Shown here: positions 35,004-44,370 of the stretch, piece after piece
Layout: each line of letters opens with the position of its first letter
How positions within the stretch are numbered: the stretch's first letter is position 1
Source of the DNA: Caldilineaceae bacterium
Lineage (GTDB): Bacteria; Chloroflexota; Anaerolineae; Caldilineales; Caldilineaceae
Reading direction: 5' to 3'
Length of the DNA: 64,000 nt
Assembly: GCA_019637685.1 (NCBI GenBank)
Contig: JAHBVF010000020.1
Location: forward strand, 58,251 to 122,250
The notes under the pieces: model-generated
The model's database searches: none
What the model saw: only the letters and a program-made list of their open reading frames with translations
Told to the model about the DNA's origin: nothing
Translations under genes and position numbers: made by a program

Positions 35004-36539
35004 ATGAATATTCCCCGCTGTAGCGGAATTATCCTGCATCCCACATCCTTGCCCGGACCCTATGGCGTGGGTGTGCTGGGCCGGGCAGCCTATGCCTGGG
35101 TGGATTTTCTGGAAGAGAGCAGACAGACTATCTGGCAGGTGCTGCCGCTGGGGCCGACGGGGTATGGCGACAGCCCCTATCAGAGCTTTTCCACCTTTGC
35201 GGGCAACCCCTATCTCATCTGCCTGGAAACGCTGGCCGGGCAAGGGCTGCTGGACCCGGCTGAATTGCACGACGCACCCCATTTCTCGGATGACCGGGTG
35301 GATTTTGGAGCGCTCTACGAATGGAAAATGCCCCTCCTCTTTCGAGCCGCGGCAGCCTTTGTCCAGGCCGACCAGCGCGACGAGCAGGCAGAATTCGCGG
35401 CCTTTTGCGACGCGCAGGCGGCCTGGCTGGACGACTACAGTCTGTTTATGGCCTTGAAGGATGCCCACGACGGCGCGGCCTGGAATCACTGGGAGATGCC
35501 CCTGCGCAGCCGGGCAGAGGAGGCGCTGACCGCAGCCCGCACAGAACACAACACCCGCATCCACGCCTACCGCTTTATCCAGTGGCTCTTCTTTCGCCAA
35601 TGGCGCACGCTGAAGGAATATGCCAACCAGCGGGGCGTGCGCATTGTCGGGGATATCCCCATTTATGTGGCGATGGACAGCGCGGACGCCTGGAGCCACC
35701 CGGACCAGTTCTTCTTTGACGACGAATACCAGCCGACGGTTGTGGCAGGTGTGCCGCCGGATTATTTCAGCGCCACAGGGCAGCTGTGGGGCAACCCCAT
35801 CTACCGCTGGCAGCAGATAGAGCAGCGGAACTTTGCCTGGTGGATCGCCCGTATCCGGGCCAGCCTGCAACTCTATGACATTGTACGCATCGACCACTTC
35901 CGGGGCTTTGCCGGCTATTGGGAAGTGCCCGCTGCTGAAACCACAGCCATCAACGGGCGCTGGGTCACCGGGCCGGGCAGCCGCCTGTTCGAGGTGATCC
36001 AGGCGGAGATGGGCGAATTGCCGATTATCGCTGAGGACTTGGGCGAGATTACGCCGGATGTGATCGAACTGCGCGACCGCTTTCACCTGCCGGGAATGAA
36101 GATTCTGCAATTCGCCTTTGCATCCGACGCCGCGGACAAATTCCTGCCCCACAACTACACGCCCAACTTTATCGTCTACACAGGAACCCACGACAACGAC
36201 ACAACACTCGGCTGGTATCGCCATTCCTCTGCCGAGCGGGAACGGGACCACCTGCGCCGCTATTTCCGCACGGATGGGGAGGACGTGGCTTGGACGCTCA
36301 TCGAAGGGGCACTGCGCAGTGTGGCCCAGGTGGCGGTGATGCCCTTGCAAGATGTATTGGGGCTGGACACCGATGCCCGTATGAATCTACCGGGCAGCCG
36401 GGAAGGCAACTGGCAGTGGCGTTTCCGGGCCGGGCAGATAGACGCCACTACAGTGGCACGGCTGCGGGAGGCCACAGTTCTTTTTGGCCGGGATCCGAAA
36501 ACGTATGAAGGAAAAGGACCAGAAGCAGGAGGACAGTAG
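35004..36539 (+). CDS. malQ: 4-alpha-glucanotransferase (amylomaltase)
   Basis: 511 residues, GH77. Opens with SGIILHPTSLPGPYGVG, has the nucleophile Asp in VRIDHFRG (about 295), acid/base Glu in IIAEDLG (about 342) and the third Asp in GTHDNDTT (about 395). It transfers glucan chains between maltodextrins and so links glycogen turnover to glucose-1-phosphate. The stop is directly followed by galU (1 nt), an operon arrangement that puts glucan breakdown beside UDP-glucose synthesis. Confidence 0.96.
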   Translation: MNIPRCSGIILHPTSLPGPYGVGVLGRAAYAWVDFLEESRQTIWQVLPLGPTGYGDSPYQSFSTFAGNPYLICLETLAGQGLLDPAELHDAPHFSDDRVDFGALYEWKMPLLFRAAAAFVQADQRDEQAEFAAFCDAQAAWLDDYSLFMALKDAHDGAAWNHWEMPLRSRAEEALTAARTEHNTRIHAYRFIQWLFFRQWRTLKEYANQRGVRIVGDIPIYVAMDSADAWSHPDQFFFDDEYQPTVVAGVPPDYFSATGQLWGNPIYRWQQIEQRNFAWWIARIRASLQLYDIVRIDHFRGFAGYWEVPAAETTAINGRWVTGPGSRLFEVIQAEMGELPIIAEDLGEITPDVIELRDRFHLPGMKILQFAFASDAADKFLPHNYTPNFIVYTGTHDNDTTLGWYRHSSAERERDHLRRYFRTDGEDVAWTLIEGALRSVAQVAVMPLQDVLGLDTDARMNLPGSREGNWQWRFRAGQIDATTVARLREATVLFGRDPKTYEGKGPEAGGQ

Positions 36540-36540
36540 C

Positions 36541-37431
36541 GTGACGATAGATATTGCCGTTGTGCCGGTGGCCGGGCTGGGTTCCCGTCTGCTGCCCGCC
36601 ACCAAATCCCAGCCCAAAGAGATGCTGCCCGTGGGTCGACGGCCTGTGGTGCAATATGTGGTGGACGAACTGACCCGTGTGGGGATGCGCCGTCTGCTCT
36701 TTGTCACCGGTCCAGGCAAAACATCCATCGAAAATCACTTCAATCTGAATCAGGAGTTGATCCAGACCCTGCGCGAGACGGGCAAGGAAGAGCTGCTGGC
36801 CGAACTGGACTTCGAGCGCGCGCCCATCCGCTACTTCTTCACCCGCCAGCGCCAACTGCTGGGGCTGGGCCACGCAGTGCTGTGTGCCGAACCGTTTGTG
36901 GGCAACCAGCCCTTTGTGGTAGCTCTGGGCGACTCGATCATTGGGATGAACGCGCAGAGCGATGTGATTGCCCGCATGACCCAACTTTTTCAGGAGAAAG
37001 GCGCGGCTGCGGTGATTGCCTTTGAGGAAGTGCCGGACGACGAGGTTCATCACTACGGCATTGCCCAGCCCAAAGAGAGTGGTACGGTCTTTCAACTGGC
37101 GGATGTGGTGGAGAAGCCCAGCGCGGCAGAAGCCCCCAGCAACTTCGCCATCGCTGCCCGCTACGTCTTTGCACCGTCCATTTTCGAGGCGTTGCAGCGC
37201 ACCCAGCCGGGCAAGGGTGGCGAAATTCAGTTGACCGACGCCGTTCGCCTGTTAATTCAGGAGGGCGCACCGGCCTATGGAATGAGTTTACACCCAGCAG
37301 AGAAACGCTACGACATCGGCAATTTCGACTCTTATTTCCGGGCCTTTGTGGAGTTTGCCCTGGCCGACGAAAAACACGGCCCTGGCCTGCGCCGCTATTT
37401 GGAGGAGGTGATTCGTGCAGATCATCCGTAA
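36541..37431 (+). CDS. galU: UTP-glucose-1-phosphate uridylyltransferase
   Basis: 296 residues, nucleotidyltransferase fold. [20 protein letters not shown] (about 10-29) is the UTP-binding signature; [21 protein letters not shown] and FAIAARYVF follow in family order. GTG 36541 has AGGAGG 8 nt upstream; ATG codons at 36484 and 36505 would overlap malQ. The next gene starts 17 nt inside its end. The downstream sugar kinase suggests it could also accept glucuronate-1-phosphate, which is inference. Confidence 0.94.
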   Translation: MTIDIAVVPVAGLGSRLLPATKSQPKEMLPVGRRPVVQYVVDELTRVGMRRLLFVTGPGKTSIENHFNLNQELIQTLRETGKEELLAELDFERAPIRYFFTRQRQLLGLGHAVLCAEPFVGNQPFVVALGDSIIGMNAQSDVIARMTQLFQEKGAAAVIAFEEVPDDEVHHYGIAQPKESGTVFQLADVVEKPSAAEAPSNFAIAARYVFAPSIFEALQRTQPGKGGEIQLTDAVRLLIQEGAPAYGMSLHPAEKRYDIGNFDSYFRAFVEFALADEKHGPGLRRYLEEVIRADHP

Positions 37432-38443
37432 ACGGGCCTATGCCCGGGCCGGTCTGCTGGGCAACCCGTCTGACGGCTACAATGGCAAAACTATTTCGCT
37501 GATCGTGCGCAACTTCTGGGCAGAGGTGGTGCTGTACGAGTGGGATACGGTGGAGATTGTGTTGGCCGAGCACGACCGGGCGCGCTTTCGCTCTGTACAC
37601 GACCTGGCGCGGGATGTACAATTGCACGGCTATTACGGCGGCATTCGGCTGGTCAAAGCAACGATCAAACGTTTTGTGGAGCATTGCCAGCAGCAGGGAA
37701 TCGTCCTGCACGACAATCTTTTCTCCATCCGTTACAGCACAAATATTCCCATGCAGGTGGGTCTGGCCGGTTCCAGTGCCATCATCACAGCGACAATGCG
37801 CGCGCTGTGCGCTTTCTACGGGGTGGCGATTGCCCAGACCGCCCAGCCCAGCTTTGTGCTGTCGGTGGAGCGGGACGAACTGGGGATTGCCGCGGGCTTG
37901 CAAGACCGGGTGATCCAGTGCTACGAGGGGCTGGTCTACATGGATTTTGACCGGGCTGCAGAGCAGACTGTGGAGGGATTGACCGCCTACGCCTACGAAC
38001 GCCTGCCCACCGACTGGCTGCCACCGCTCTACATCGCCTATCACGCGGATATGAGCGAACCGACAGAGACTTTTCACAACGACATTCGGGGACGCTACAA
38101 CCGGGGCGAAGCGGGGATTGTCTCGGCAATGGCACATTTTGCCGGGCTGGCTGCCCAGGGACGAGAAGCACTGTTACAGCAGGATGTGGCGCGTCTGGCC
38201 CGGCTGATTGATGAGAATTTCGACACCCGGCGCACCATTTATAGCCTGCCCCCCTGGCAGGTGGCAATGGTGGAGACGGCCCGGCGTTGTGGGGCCAGTG
38301 CCAAGTTTGCCGGTTCCGGCGGTGCAATTGTGGGAACCTATCCCGATGAGACCGCGCTGGCAGCCCTGCGTCAGCACCTGGCCAAGCAGAGTTGCCGGGT
38401 GATTTTGCCCCACATACTCCCCGACGCGTCGCCCGTCTTGTAG
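37415..38443 (+). CDS. GHMP sugar kinase, glucuronokinase-like
   Basis: 342 residues. [21 protein letters not shown] is close to the opening of plant glucuronokinase; the GHMP phosphate loop is [13 protein letters not shown] (about 114-126), and [11 protein letters not shown] is the C-terminal motif 3. It probably makes a sugar-1-phosphate, either glucuronate-1-P or a heptose/mannose relative. GTG 37415 has GAGGAGGTGAT upstream and overlaps galU by 17 nt. With galU it could form a salvage route to UDP-glucuronate. Confidence 0.85.
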   Translation: MQIIRKRAYARAGLLGNPSDGYNGKTISLIVRNFWAEVVLYEWDTVEIVLAEHDRARFRSVHDLARDVQLHGYYGGIRLVKATIKRFVEHCQQQGIVLHDNLFSIRYSTNIPMQVGLAGSSAIITATMRALCAFYGVAIAQTAQPSFVLSVERDELGIAAGLQDRVIQCYEGLVYMDFDRAAEQTVEGLTAYAYERLPTDWLPPLYIAYHADMSEPTETFHNDIRGRYNRGEAGIVSAMAHFAGLAAQGREALLQQDVARLARLIDENFDTRRTIYSLPPWQVAMVETARRCGASAKFAGSGGAIVGTYPDETALAALRQHLAKQSCRVILPHILPDASPVL

Positions 38444-38461
38444 TCAGGGGCCTTTCGGCTA

Positions 38462-38595
38462 AGTAACTGTCCGTAAACAATTGGGGTGATCTGATTCCGG
38501 GAATCGGCCAGAGATGAAGCGGCATTCGGGTGATTTTGTGGCCGATTCCCGGAATCGTGGCATCGAAACCGCTAACTTAAAAACGGACAGTTACT
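38462..38595. mobile_element. 134-bp nested palindromic (MITE-like) element
   Basis: Outer 13-bp inverted repeats AGTAACTGTCCGT (38462-38474) and ACGGACAGTTACT (38583-38595) enclose a perfect 17-bp inner pair GATTCCGGGAATCGGCC (38493-38509) and its complement (38540-38556). No ORF. CTAA occurs at its left edge (38459-38462), at its right edge (38594-38597) and again after the adjacent IS. Similar words, GGTCGATTCCCGGAATC, occur in the hairpin at 48005-48066. Confidence 0.65.
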
Positions 38596-38597
38596 AA

Positions 38598-40108
38598 TAC
38601 TACAACGAGACTTCGGAAGTGTTGGAAAGGGCGGCAAGTTTTTGCAAGCGTTTTTTACGATGAGAAAGGTAAGCTGCATGGATAGTACGCTGGCGATAGC
38701 GAACGATGTCGATAGCGAGTTCTTCGTCAAAGTCGGGCTTGGATAGGACTGAGCGCAACAGAGATACGGTTTGAGGGAGGGTGAGGGCTGGTGACTTATC
38801 GGCAAGATTCAAACGAATGCGCACCAAAAAGAAATGGGCCAGAATGACAAGAGTCATGTGGTGGTGCCAGCCTTTCCAGGAACGGACCTGATACTCACCC
38901 ATACCAAGTTCTTGCTTACTCTCCTCAAAGCAACTTTCTGTGGGCCAACGCATCCCACTCAGCCAGGCAAGGGTTTGTAAAGTTGTGTCAACCGGTGCGT
39001 TGGAGAGATAGTATTTGATTTCACCTGTACCCAGATTGCGACGAAAGACGAGCCAAACAGCAGGTCCAGGCAAACTATCTCTGACCGCAACGACGCGCAG
39101 GCAGGCGAAGTCAGCCACGAGGGGGCCTTTAGCTCCTTCCTTGATGGTATGACGAATCCAACTATCGGCATCTATCGATTCCGCCCATGATGTAACGGTT
39201 TGGGCAGTTGGTTGCCCATCCAGCAGTTTACGACGTGTCGGTTTTCTTCCTCGTCCTGACCATTCCGGAACGGCTGTGGTGGGATGGGTGAGCCAGACCT
39301 GGGTATCCACGTCCACTTCAGCGAAATAGAAGAGCAACTTGCCGACCCTATCCAGAAAGGCCGTATCCCGGCCAAAAGCCGCATCACAGGTCAACCAGCG
39401 ATGCCGAAGTGTACCTGCGTTATGAACGGCTTCAATCATCTCTGCAGCCAACTCAGGTTTTGTTTGAAATAAAATACCTTCAGGGATGCCACATTGCTGG
39501 CGGCGGTCAGCATAACTTTCGGCTTCTATCCATTCAATCGGCAGGTACAGGCGACGGTCCAGGAGTGTATACCCTCTGTGGCTGGCATAACTCAGAAACA
39601 CACCAGCCTGACAATTGGCTACTTTGCCCAGTTGACCACACATTTGGCGTTTGACGCCTACTGACTCTTGCCCTTGTTTAGGAAAATCGCTACCATCTGT
39701 GATGAGTACGCCATTCTCATCCCCAATGTCCTTGTCTACTTCTTGCCAGTGTCGGCTCAGGATCGGTTCGTCTTTCCACGCCCCCTGGCCCAGGAATTGC
39801 TGACTCGCTCTTATAGCGTTTGGATTATCGCCTTCCCTATGCAATATCATGGCTTCGACCGACTTGTTCTCAATTTCTGATAGCAAACCTTGTAGATATT
39901 TCTCGCTCTGTTCCCTTTGCTCTCGTCGCTGGAACAAAGGATTGTAGATTTCGTGGTAGTTTGCCAGTTCCGGCACTATTCGCTCACGTAGGTCTTTACC
40001 TGTCAATTCCATTTTCGGTGCTGTTTCAATGATCTGGTACATTCCCCCGCCCCTTTTTACAGGAGTTTTACCAGATTCACCATCCTTCTTCAAAGTCTCG
40101 TTGTAGTA
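38598..40108 (-). mobile_element. IS701-family insertion sequence, complete
   Basis: 1511 bp. Terminal inverted repeats TACTACAACGAGACTT (38598-38613) and the exact complement (40093-40108) are 16 bp and perfect. CTAA flanks both ends (38594-38597 and 40109-40112), matching the 4-bp duplication of the IS701 group. It holds one transposase gene reading right to left. The right-hand duplication contains the stop codon of the tyrA-like gene, so the IS inserted exactly at that gene's end without destroying it. Confidence 0.93.
38600..40042 (-). CDS. IS701-family transposase
   Basis: 480 residues, DDE nuclease fold. ITDGSDFPKQGQESVGVKRQ carries the first Asp, TCDAAFGRDTAFLD the second, and ESCFEESKQELGMGEYQ the Glu. 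ATG 40042 is preceded by a G-run; in-frame codons upstream reach into the terminal repeat. The TAG stop lies inside the left inverted repeat. The gene is intact and less GC-rich than its neighbours, so the copy appears recent. Confidence 0.94.
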   Translation of the reverse strand: MYQIIETAPKMELTGKDLRERIVPELANYHEIYNPLFQRREQREQSEKYLQGLLSEIENKSVEAMILHREGDNPNAIRASQQFLGQGAWKDEPILSRHWQEVDKDIGDENGVLITDGSDFPKQGQESVGVKRQMCGQLGKVANCQAGVFLSYASHRGYTLLDRRLYLPIEWIEAESYADRRQQCGIPEGILFQTKPELAAEMIEAVHNAGTLRHRWLTCDAAFGRDTAFLDRVGKLLFYFAEVDVDTQVWLTHPTTAVPEWSGRGRKPTRRKLLDGQPTAQTVTSWAESIDADSWIRHTIKEGAKGPLVADFACLRVVAVRDSLPGPAVWLVFRRNLGTGEIKYYLSNAPVDTTLQTLAWLSGMRWPTESCFEESKQELGMGEYQVRSWKGWHHHMTLVILAHFFLVRIRLNLADKSPALTLPQTVSLLRSVLSKPDFDEELAIDIVRYRQRTIHAAYLSHRKKRLQKLAALSNTSEVSL

Positions 40109-41083
40109 CTAAGCGTCGTTATTTTCTCTACGCTTGCGGCCGCCAAAGAGATCACCGAAGAACATCTGGCGCAGCAGACCGGGCTGGGTTTCTTTGACAG
40201 GCTCGTCAGCCGTATCGAACCGTTGCAATTTCACATCCCGCTGCCAACGCAGACGCCGATCGGTCATTTCGGAAAGGACCGCGGCCAGGGGTGCGGCGTC
40301 CTCACCGGAGAGCAACGCCCGCCACTCGGCCAGGACATCTTCCATCTGTTCCAGACTGCGCAAAAGATTCTCCCGATTGGCAAAGAGCGCGCCCGCCAGC
40401 GCGTCCGGGTCTTCGCCGGTCTCTGTGCTGTTGGCAAAAGTGCGCCCGGCCAGTTTCTGCCCATCCCGCCAACCAGACGAGTTGCTGCCGGCCTGCATCA
40501 TCACCGCGCCCAACAGACGGGGTGTCTGCTCCAGCAGGGAAATGATGCCGTCGTGTTCAGCCGGGTCGATGTAAAATGGGGTTGCATCGGCGCGCAAGGC
40601 CAGATTGTTTACCAGTTCCAGGGCTTGGGGAGAGGTGTCCACTGCGGAGCCGATACAGAATTGGCTATCGGCATAGAGGTCCACTTTAGCTTCCAAATCG
40701 CCACCCACTCGATTCAGCACCGGGTGGGCGACCACAAAGGCGTTGTTTTTCAGGGCCGCGGTCCCTATTTCCAGCGCGGGCTGCATCACCTCTGTCAAAG
40801 CCACCACCACCGCGCCTGTGGCCAGGTCTTCGGCGATATGGCCCAACACCTCCTCCATTTCGGCCAGGGGTGTGTCGATAATAATCAAACCCGCACCACT
40901 ACAGGCCCGGTGGAGATTCCACTCCGTGCGATCCAGCGCACCGGCCTGCTTGGCCCGGCCAGCCACATCCGGGCTTCTGTCGTGGCCCACAACCTCGAAA
41001 TCCCCCCCGCTCTTGCGCAAGGCCAAGCCCAAGCTTGTGCCACCCAGCCCCAGTCCGATAATCGTAATTTGTGACTTTGCCAT
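40109..41083 (-). CDS. Prephenate/arogenate dehydrogenase (TyrA)-like protein
   Basis: 324 residues. The N-terminal Rossmann fold starts TIIGLGLGGTSLGLAL; HPVLNR and the helical C-terminal half follow the TyrA pattern. In TyrA enzymes the substrate His lies in a conserved HPMxG segment; here it reads AHPVLNRVGG, so the substrate is uncertain. Last residues are basic. The stop TAG is part of the IS701 target duplication. No other aromatic-pathway gene lies in the window. Confidence 0.78.
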   Translation of the reverse strand: MAKSQITIIGLGLGGTSLGLALRKSGGDFEVVGHDRSPDVAGRAKQAGALDRTEWNLHRACSGAGLIIIDTPLAEMEEVLGHIAEDLATGAVVVALTEVMQPALEIGTAALKNNAFVVAHPVLNRVGGDLEAKVDLYADSQFCIGSAVDTSPQALELVNNLALRADATPFYIDPAEHDGIISLLEQTPRLLGAVMMQAGSNSSGWRDGQKLAGRTFANSTETGEDPDALAGALFANRENLLRSLEQMEDVLAEWRALLSGEDAAPLAAVLSEMTDRRLRWQRDVKLQRFDTADEPVKETQPGLLRQMFFGDLFGGRKRRENNDA

Positions 41084-41203
41084 CGATCTCGTCCAATCTA
41101 TAACCGCCTATCCCCCGATAAAATAGCGCTAGTGCTCAAATGCCATTGGCGCTACGGGGGAGAGCTGCTGCTTGTGTGGAATGTATGCCTGCGCTGCCAG
41201 GAA

Positions 41204-41857
41204 TCAGTTGCGACTGTCTGCCCAATAGAGGAGTGCGAGCAGTTCTTCTCGCTTGTCCAGCGGTTTGTGGTCGGGCCTATTCTGGTGATGGGCGATCAGC
41301 CAACAGGTCAATTCAGAGCAGCCATCGGCAGCCGCCCAGGCCGCGCCAATGGCTGGATGCTGCCTGTGGACGTGGAGCAGATAACGCCACCCGTCTGTCG
41401 GCGCGTCCGAGGCCAACGCCTTCATCCAGGCTGAAAAGAAAGTGTCCAGCAACACCAGCGGTCCCCGCAGCCAGGGAGAAAGGAAGATACCGGCCTCGTC
41501 GCCTGCCACTTTTCCCACATCGTGGAGCAGGGCTGCCGCGGCCAGGTCAGGATCGTGCCACCCGGCGGCCTGCAAGCTGTACAGCACATTCAGGCTGTGG
41601 CGTTGCCCGTCCAAGGGCATTTCGCAGAAACGGCTGAGGGCACCTTTGGGAAGGGCGCGGGATACTTCCAGCATTTCATCCGGGTCCACATGGGCCACTA
41701 CCCCGCGTACAAACTGCCGAATACGCCAAAAGATGCGCACGGGAAGCAGTGCCTTTCTCTGCGGGACCGGGATAGGGCTGGTGTGCGGACGCCGATTGGC
41801 GTAGGCACGAGAGAGCGGAGAGGATGTGTTGATGTCAATATCAATATCAATACTCAT
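41204..41857 (-). CDS. HD-domain phosphohydrolase
   Basis: 217 residues. RHSLNVL (His87), LLHDVGK (His112-Asp113) and a later Asp in LLYWADS form the H...HD...D metal site of HD hydrolases, which act on nucleotides or cyclic dinucleotides. The N-terminal MSIDIDIDINTSS comes from a 6-nt tandem repeat GATATT, so it may not be the true beginning. A promoter -10 box lies 10 bp upstream of ATG 41857, which would make the mRNA almost leaderless unless the start is internal. Confidence 0.83.
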   Translation of the reverse strand: MSIDIDIDINTSSPLSRAYANRRPHTSPIPVPQRKALLPVRIFWRIRQFVRGVVAHVDPDEMLEVSRALPKGALSRFCEMPLDGQRHSLNVLYSLQAAGWHDPDLAAAALLHDVGKVAGDEAGIFLSPWLRGPLVLLDTFFSAWMKALASDAPTDGWRYLLHVHRQHPAIGAAWAAADGCSELTCWLIAHHQNRPDHKPLDKREELLALLYWADSRN

Positions 41858-41866
41858 AATCTGTTG

Positions 41867-41895
41867 ATCTTACCGGAAAGGTCGATAATCGACAA
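41867..41895 (-). promoter_or_regulatory. Promoter with palindrome for the HD gene
   Basis: On the minus strand TTGTCG (41895-41890), 17 nt, TAAGAT (41872-41867). The palindrome GTCGATAATCGAC (41881-41893) overlaps the -35 side and could be an operator. Confidence 0.55.
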
Positions 41896-41957
41896 AATCG
41901 GGGAGGCTACGGTGCAGTTTGGACCGCGCCCGCGGCGCGAACCGCCATAGATCCCCC

Positions 41958-42671
41958 TCAGGCGACGAGGCGATAAAGCAACTGCATAATGGCTTGCACC
42001 ACCCCGTAGATGGCGGAGCCACCCATAAAAATCACAACCATCAGCAACAAAAAGCCATACCGTTGCAGGTTTACCTGTAGTTCATACGTATTGCCGGGCA
42101 AGAGGGCAAACAACACGTGGGAACCGTCCAACGGCGGCACGGGGATGAGGTTGAAGACAAAAAGCAGCACATTGATCTGCGTGAAGAAGAAGAGAAAATT
42201 GGAGATAATCTCATTGGGCGCGCTGTCGAGAAAATAGAGAGAGATGGTGGCCAGAATCAGATTGCTGATCGGGCCTGCCAGGGCCACCAGAATCACAGCC
42301 AGACGCACATCCACTTTCGCGTTGCGTGGATTCCACTGGACCGGCTTGGCCCAGCCAAAGCCGGTGAAGAGAATCAGCACCGCACCGATGGGATCGATAT
42401 GTGCCAGCGGGTTGAGGGTGAAACGGCCTTGATCTTTGGGCGTGGGATCGCCCAGCGCCACAGCCATGGCCGCGTGGGCCATTTCGTGGACGGGGAAGGC
42501 AACAAAGACAATCGCGGCCACGGCGATGATCCAGTCCGGATCGCCCAGGCGGCCAATGGAGCTTGCCCCGGAGAGCAACGCATAGAGGACCAGAAGACCA
42601 ACAACAGCCACGCCGATCTGTTGGGTGCGGCTGAGTGAGTTCCAGCCCCGGTTGGGTGAATTGGGATACAT
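41958..42671 (-). CDS. Site-2-protease family membrane metalloprotease (M50)
   Basis: 237 residues, five or six hydrophobic helices. VHEMAHAAMA (HExxH, 62-66) binds zinc, and NLIPVPPLDGSH supplies the third ligand Asp; LNPLAHIDPIGA lies between. It cleaves membrane proteins within the bilayer, often releasing regulators, or has a housekeeping role. The substrate is unknown. Confidence 0.93.
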   Translation of the reverse strand: MYPNSPNRGWNSLSRTQQIGVAVVGLLVLYALLSGASSIGRLGDPDWIIAVAAIVFVAFPVHEMAHAAMAVALGDPTPKDQGRFTLNPLAHIDPIGAVLILFTGFGWAKPVQWNPRNAKVDVRLAVILVALAGPISNLILATISLYFLDSAPNEIISNFLFFFTQINVLLFVFNLIPVPPLDGSHVLFALLPGNTYELQVNLQRYGFLLLMVVIFMGGSAIYGVVQAIMQLLYRLVA

Positions 42672-42756
42672 TTCTGTTCTCGCTTTCTGCGTTCGCAGGC
42701 AGGGAATGACAGGTTGCTGGGAGGGCGCGATCCGTCTTCCCTGGCAGCCTATTGTT

Positions 42757-44370
42757 TTATTCTTGACGCAACCGATAGCGGCGGGCTTCGATCCCGTGAA
42801 AGGACTTCAGTTCTTCAAGCGTTCCGTGTGCGTCCAGCCAGGCATCCATCAGACGCCGCCCATCCCACGAATTCGCCTCGACCAGCAACACCCACACTTC
42901 ATCAAAGCCGTCCGTCATCTGGCGCATGGATCCATCCACTTCGGCCTGGGCCTGCTCGTCCGACAATCCATTTTGGGTCCACAGCCCCTCGGCCCAGGGA
43001 GCCAACCGTTCGTCGCTTTGGGAGAAGGGATCGCTCCCAAAATCGCTTGTGTAGTAACGGTACGCGTAGTGAGTGTGGGGAATCTGCAGAATCAGCAACT
43101 GATCGGGCTGGCGATGTTCGGCCACAAATGTGACTGCTTCCCGCAGTTGCGTCTTGCCGGGGATGGCTGTCTGTTCCCAGCCGTTGACCGCCCAAAGGCC
43201 GACGACAAAGAGCAGAAGCACCTGCGCCGTCAAACGGGCCCATCGCCCCCCGCTGTGATAGACCACCCGAAGCCCCAGGGCCAGGAGCAGTACAAAGGCC
43301 GGGCCGATCCAAATCAGATAGCGGTCCACAAAGAGAGGTTTGATTGTGCTCACCCCGTGGAGCAACAGCACAGGCCCCACCAGCCAGATCACGAGCATTC
43401 CCACACGCCGGGCCGGGGCAATGGGCAGAAGCACTGTTGGTTGGGACGGCCCGGCTTCTGGCCCGGCTTTTGTCCCGGCGTCATCCTCTGCCGCGCCCAC
43501 CAGCGCCCCACCCAAGACGAGAAAGACGAGCGGCACAATCCAATAGACAGAACGCCGAACCTGGGCCGCGCCTGTGTAGTCCAGCAGCAGCGTACGCACC
43601 ACATCGGCAAAAGGAGTGAAGGCGTAGCCAGTCTCGTAGTCCAGTGCGGTCAGATAATGCCACTGCCACCAGATGAGCGGCAGATAGGGCAGCACAAACC
43701 CGCTGAGTGTCAGAGCGTATCCCCGCCAGCGCTGCCGGTTGAGGGGAGCGGACAGGACAAACCAGAAGAAATGGACAGGCAAAATCAGCGCGCTGAGCAG
43801 GTGTGTGTAGATGCAGAAAGACGTGACAATTAAATAGATCAGCCAACGCTGCCAGCCGCCCAAATGCATGGCCTCCAGCCAGGCCCAGGTGGAGGCCAAA
43901 ACCAGCACAACAATGAGGGCATACATCTTGCCCTCTTGACTGTACCACAACTGATAGGGGTGCAGAGCCATCAAAAACGCGGCCAGCAAAGGAATGTTTG
44001 CCAAACCGGGACGCCCCGCGCCGGGGAGCAGCCGTCGGGCCACTTGCCAAACCAGCAGAATAGCCAACAGGCTGGCGAGGGCGGATGTGTAGCGCAGCGC
44101 GTATTCCGACGTCCCGGCCAGGGCAAACCAGGGACGCATAAGCAGAAAGTAGAGCGGGCCATTCTGGGCAGGCGAGACAAACATCGAAATTGTCTCGCGT
44201 AGCGGGCGCAGCGCCAGCCAGATCACATCCACTTCATCCCGCCACAGGCTCTGCTGGGTCAGACCAGCCAGCCGCCAGCCAAAAGCGGCCAGCAGAAGGA
44301 TCAACAGCCCGATCCGTTCTTCCCAAGTTTTTGGGGCGACATTTGCCTTTCCATTCATTAGCCCATTCAT
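42757..44370 (-). CDS. Membrane glycosyltransferase, GT39/GT-C type
   Basis: 537 residues. SLWRDEVD (42-49) is the first-loop Asp-Glu motif of GT-C enzymes such as ArnT and PMT; about ten hydrophobic helices follow and a small soluble C-terminus (about 420-537) ends the protein. It would transfer a sugar from a polyprenyl-phosphate donor outside the membrane to a protein or lipid. The adjacent Thr/Pro-rich surface proteins are plausible acceptors. ATG 44370 overlaps the acetyltransferase stop (ATGA). Confidence 0.88.
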   Translation of the reverse strand: MNGLMNGKANVAPKTWEERIGLLILLLAAFGWRLAGLTQQSLWRDEVDVIWLALRPLRETISMFVSPAQNGPLYFLLMRPWFALAGTSEYALRYTSALASLLAILLVWQVARRLLPGAGRPGLANIPLLAAFLMALHPYQLWYSQEGKMYALIVVLVLASTWAWLEAMHLGGWQRWLIYLIVTSFCIYTHLLSALILPVHFFWFVLSAPLNRQRWRGYALTLSGFVLPYLPLIWWQWHYLTALDYETGYAFTPFADVVRTLLLDYTGAAQVRRSVYWIVPLVFLVLGGALVGAAEDDAGTKAGPEAGPSQPTVLLPIAPARRVGMLVIWLVGPVLLLHGVSTIKPLFVDRYLIWIGPAFVLLLALGLRVVYHSGGRWARLTAQVLLLFVVGLWAVNGWEQTAIPGKTQLREAVTFVAEHRQPDQLLILQIPHTHYAYRYYTSDFGSDPFSQSDERLAPWAEGLWTQNGLSDEQAQAEVDGSMRQMTDGFDEVWVLLVEANSWDGRRLMDAWLDAHGTLEELKSFHGIEARRYRLRQE

